Below, piece after piece: positions 5,501-6,306 of a stretch of DNA of 6,306 nt. The stretch's first letter is position 1. The number at the start of each line of letters is the position of its first letter. The translations under genes and the position numbers were made by a program. The DNA comes from SZUA-146 sp963922815 (GTDB lineage Bacteria > Pseudomonadota > Gammaproteobacteria > Steroidobacterales > SZUA-146): the NCBI GenBank assembly GCA_963922815.1, contig CAWUKD010000191.1, positions 1 to 6,306 of the forward strand, written 5' to 3'. Under the pieces are notes generated by a model. That model was given only the letters and a program-made list of their open reading frames with translations. It searched no databases and had not been told where the DNA came from.

Positions 5501-6306
5501 TGGAGTGGCGGAGATTGTCAGCAAGCGATTGTCAATATCAGACACCACGGTTCCCTGAATGTCTATTGGCCCATTACCGAAGCGATGATAAATGCGACCA
5601 CCGGTGGTGTCGGTGCGAATCGTAATATCAGGCCCGATCACGAGGCCGTCTGTGCTGTTAAAGACTTCAATGCTGTTGCGGTTATCTATGGTCGTGCTGC
5701 CACCGAGTATGACTTCGCCATTGCCGAGCAGGTTTGATGTGTCGCCTGAGACGCCGAGAAATCTCAGATAGGTGAAGCTATTGTCACTAGCGAGTGTGAT
5801 TGTCGGTCCCCCACTCAGCGTCAGATCATCGTTGACGCGCAGATCGGCGCCCGACTGAACGCTAATGTCCGTCGCCAGAGTGACGTTATCCAGAGTAAAA
5901 ATGACTGAAGGCGCTACGGTTAGCGGCGTATTTGCGATCGTTCCTCCAAGAATGTTGCCTCCGCTACCCAGAATGACAGTTGTGACCGGAAAATCGGTAG
6001 CTGTATCGAGCGTCATGCCGGTGTTATCCAGTCGGCCGTCGATAAACGCTGTGCCCGATCCGGTAACCGTACCGACATCCGCGACGGTATAATTTCCGCC
6101 AAATTCCACAATCCCGTTGTCTAGCGAAATGATACCGTTATTGACCCATTCATCGCTCAGATTCGTGCTGATATCCAGAGTTGCGTCTGTAATGGAAAAG
6201 GTTCCATCGCTGACCCAGTCACCTTGAAGTTCGAGATAAGAGCCACATGTAGCTGACAGCACTGCGGTGGAAGACAGGCCGGAGACAGTACCCGAGAAGG
6301 CAAGAT
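2600..6306 (-). CDS. Giant beta-solenoid repeat surface/secreted protein (adhesin-like), 5' end outside window
   Basis: At least 1234 residues are visible, ending at TAA 2600-2602. The GTG at 6260-6262 is internal: the frame is open to the edge, and the residues before it (SGTVSGLSSTAVL) match the tail of the next repeat. The visible part has a short repeat tail, four 284-residue repeats (the last fading near its end) and a cap of about 90 residues (ELGG-like DIGGT, LVNAFAPSLGETFDILTF, GLSFDVNY). Each repeat opens with two WxNDGxIxV / WxNNGxIxL strands 23 residues apart. Then come an LDNxGxxLD block, LDNVxLxTD, a DDLTLxGG strand, NSFTYLRF, IDNRNxxEVFNS and YHRF. The Gly, Asn, Thr and Asp rich pattern with alternating hydrophobics fits a right-handed beta-helix, as in FHA-like exoproteins. 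No lysine and only one Cys occur. There is no autotransporter barrel, PEP-CTERM, GlyGly-CTERM or LPXTG at the C-terminus. Adhesion or biofilm scaffolding is inferred from architecture only; the signal peptide and secretion type lie outside the window. Confidence 0.85.
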   Translation of the reverse strand, partial: LAFSGTVSGLSSTAVLSATCGSYLELQGDWVSDGTFSITDATLDISTNLSDEWVNNGIISLDNGIVEFGGNYTVADVGTVTGSGTAFIDGRLDNTGMTLDTATDFPVTTVILGSGGNILGGTIANTPLTVAPSVIFTLDNVTLATDISVQSGADLRVNDDLTLSGGPTITLASDNSFTYLRFLGVSGDTSNLLGNGEVILGGSTTIDNRNSIEVFNSTDGLVIGPDITIRTDTTGGRIYHRFGNGPIDIQGTVVSDIDNRLLTISATPLTISGTLQVSNSALLDVTFSGTGGLISSSGLLSVESGADLLLRGDWVNDGVISVTDATLDIGNTQTAEWDNNGTITLDNGTLELGGYYTRADIGSVTGTGTVIIDGTLDNTGMSLDVGSDLPGTSVVLGNGGTIIGGSVLTTALTIPSSNTFTFDGVNLGTDVTVENGGVFQVVNDLTLAGGAAITLASSNSFTYLRFANAAGTNATIDGNGEVVFGGTTLIDNRNTVEVFNSTSSLTVGPDITVRADTSSGRLYHRFGNGAIAFNGTATMDLANRTMSLDASPLSISNSLQASNDATIDALFRSSGGVITSTASLTADTGGELQLRGDWTNDGTISVTDATLDIGNTITDEWDNNGSVVLTNAVLELGGSFSVADIGSITGTGTTFVNGTIDNSGVSLDVGTDLPGTSVLLDTGGTVLGGTIINTPLTLPANESFTLDNVTLATDFTIENGAILNVTDDLTLGGGATVSMASTNSFTYLRFLGTAGPTSTLGGDGAIVFNGTTTIDNRNSVEVFNSLDGLVIGPDVTISTGTASGRVYHRFSNGPIDVQGSVTASLAGRTLLVDATDLNVDGDLTATNASRLDAFFRGSGGSIGATANLTVDTGAEIELRGDWTSDGTMSVTDATLDIGNTQTADWDNNGSISLSNGTLQLGGGYTIADVGTVTGTGTVIVDGTLDNTGMTLDTASDLPGTTVLLANGGAIVGGSIVTTPLVIPESGAFTLDNVVLATDLTIENGGSLSVNDDLTLSGGATITLASTNSFTYLRFVGVTGASSTLAGNGEVVFGGTTTIDNRNSIEVFNSTDGLVIAPGVTVRTDTANGRIYHRFNNGPVTLQGDVINTLADSTTAIGGAPLNIEGSVEAGAGSIVNFTTDYTLAASASFNVDIGGTASTEFGRFTAPSRTANLDGTLNLSLVNAFAPSLGETFDILTFASVNGAFATENGTALGGGLSFDVNYNATDVTLDVVN
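2828..3667 (-). repeat. 852-bp repeat unit 4 of adhesin, tail merging into the C-terminal cap
   Basis: The GDW codons are at 3659-3667 and the His codon at 3029-3031. By eye it is about 63% identical to unit 3 over the first 240 residues. Similarity fades after PLNIEGSV and is replaced near 2880-2830 by the start of the C-terminal cap (DIGGT, FGRFTAPS). Confidence 0.85.
3668..4519 (-). repeat. 852-bp tandem repeat unit 3 of adhesin
   Basis: The GDW codons are at 4511-4519 and the His codon at 3881-3883. The length is again 284 codons with no net indel. It has DNSGVSLD where the others have DNTGM, and IVFNGTTTID where the others have FGG or LGG. Confidence 0.9.
4520..5371 (-). repeat. 852-bp tandem repeat unit 2 of adhesin
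   Basis: The GDW codons are at 5363-5371 and the His codon of YHRF at 4733-4735, exactly 852 bases from its counterpart in unit 1. It differs from the others in FTFDGVNLGTD, where the rest have LDNVxLATD, and in SSLTVGPD for DGLVIxP. Confidence 0.9.
5372..6223 (-). repeat. 852-bp tandem repeat unit 1 of adhesin
   Basis: This unit runs from the GDW codons (6215-6223) to just before the next GDW. It carries EWVNNG, DNTGMTLD, FTLDNVTLATD, NSFTYLRF, IDNRNSIEVFNS and YHRF (His codon 5585-5587). It is the most divergent in its second strand (ISTNLSDEWVNN instead of IGNTQTAEWDNN). Confidence 0.9.
6224..6306 (-). repeat. Tail of an upstream 852-bp repeat unit (partial)
   Basis: The residues encoded here align with the last part of the other units (compare SGTGGLISSSGLLSVESGA and RSSGGVITSTASLTADTGG). 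The array therefore continues beyond the right edge. The only Cys of the visible protein is here (codon 6245-6247), where other units have Glu, Asp or Thr. Confidence 0.7.

Noticed and set aside
2640..6092. Many plus-strand open frames opposite the adhesin, several starting at equivalent places every 852 bases (for example 3228, 4077, 5865).
   Set aside because: They recur because the repeats recur; the products are Ser/Val/Pro-rich mirror translations without domains or ribosome sites, and the minus-strand frame is clearly the coding one.
2600..6262. Treating the adhesin as a complete 1220-residue gene starting at GTG 6262.
   Set aside because: The frame stays open to the window edge and the codons before the GTG continue a recognisable repeat tail, so the gene is cut by the window.
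1..6306. CRISPR array, tRNA, rRNA, insertion sequence or att site.
   Set aside because: No short direct repeats with spacers, no cloverleaf or rRNA-like sequence, and no transposase or terminal inverted repeats were seen; the only array is the protein-coding one.

Overview
The window looks like a chromosomal segment from a Gram-negative bacterium, most likely a gammaproteobacterium. The grounds are a GGDEF signalling gene, a rhomboid protease of proteobacterial type, a small lipoprotein with a normal lipobox, and a very large surface or secreted repeat protein. Base composition is moderate. Nothing in the sequence fixes the genus.

Layout from left to right. Positions 1-634 (+) hold the 3' part of a diguanylate cyclase gene whose GGDEF domain is broken by two in-frame TAG codons near its start; the catalytic half downstream is intact. 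Tail to tail with it, 701-1579 (-) encodes a seven-helix rhomboid intramembrane serine protease with a soluble N-terminal domain. Its frame stays open upstream to 1858, so the start is uncertain. Divergent from it, 2061-2267 (+) encodes a 68-residue lipoprotein with a Cys-rich TGSR-type tail, followed by a hairpin terminator. Positions 2268-2599 have no convincing gene, but contain two hairpins and an open stretch that continues the frame of the adhesin beyond its stop. From 2600 to the right edge (-) runs the 3' part of a giant beta-solenoid protein of at least 1234 residues, made of 284-residue (852-bp) tandem repeats and a C-terminal cap. Its 5' end lies outside the window.

The genes do not form one operon: neighbours alternate in strand. 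The common thread is the cell envelope (c-di-GMP signalling, membrane proteolysis, a lipoprotein, a surface protein), but no direct functional link can be shown from sequence. The most striking object is the repeat protein: the period is exactly 852 bp at the landmarks checked, silent divergence is extensive, there is no lysine in the visible part, one invariant His occurs per repeat, and there is no recognisable C-terminal anchor or translocator.
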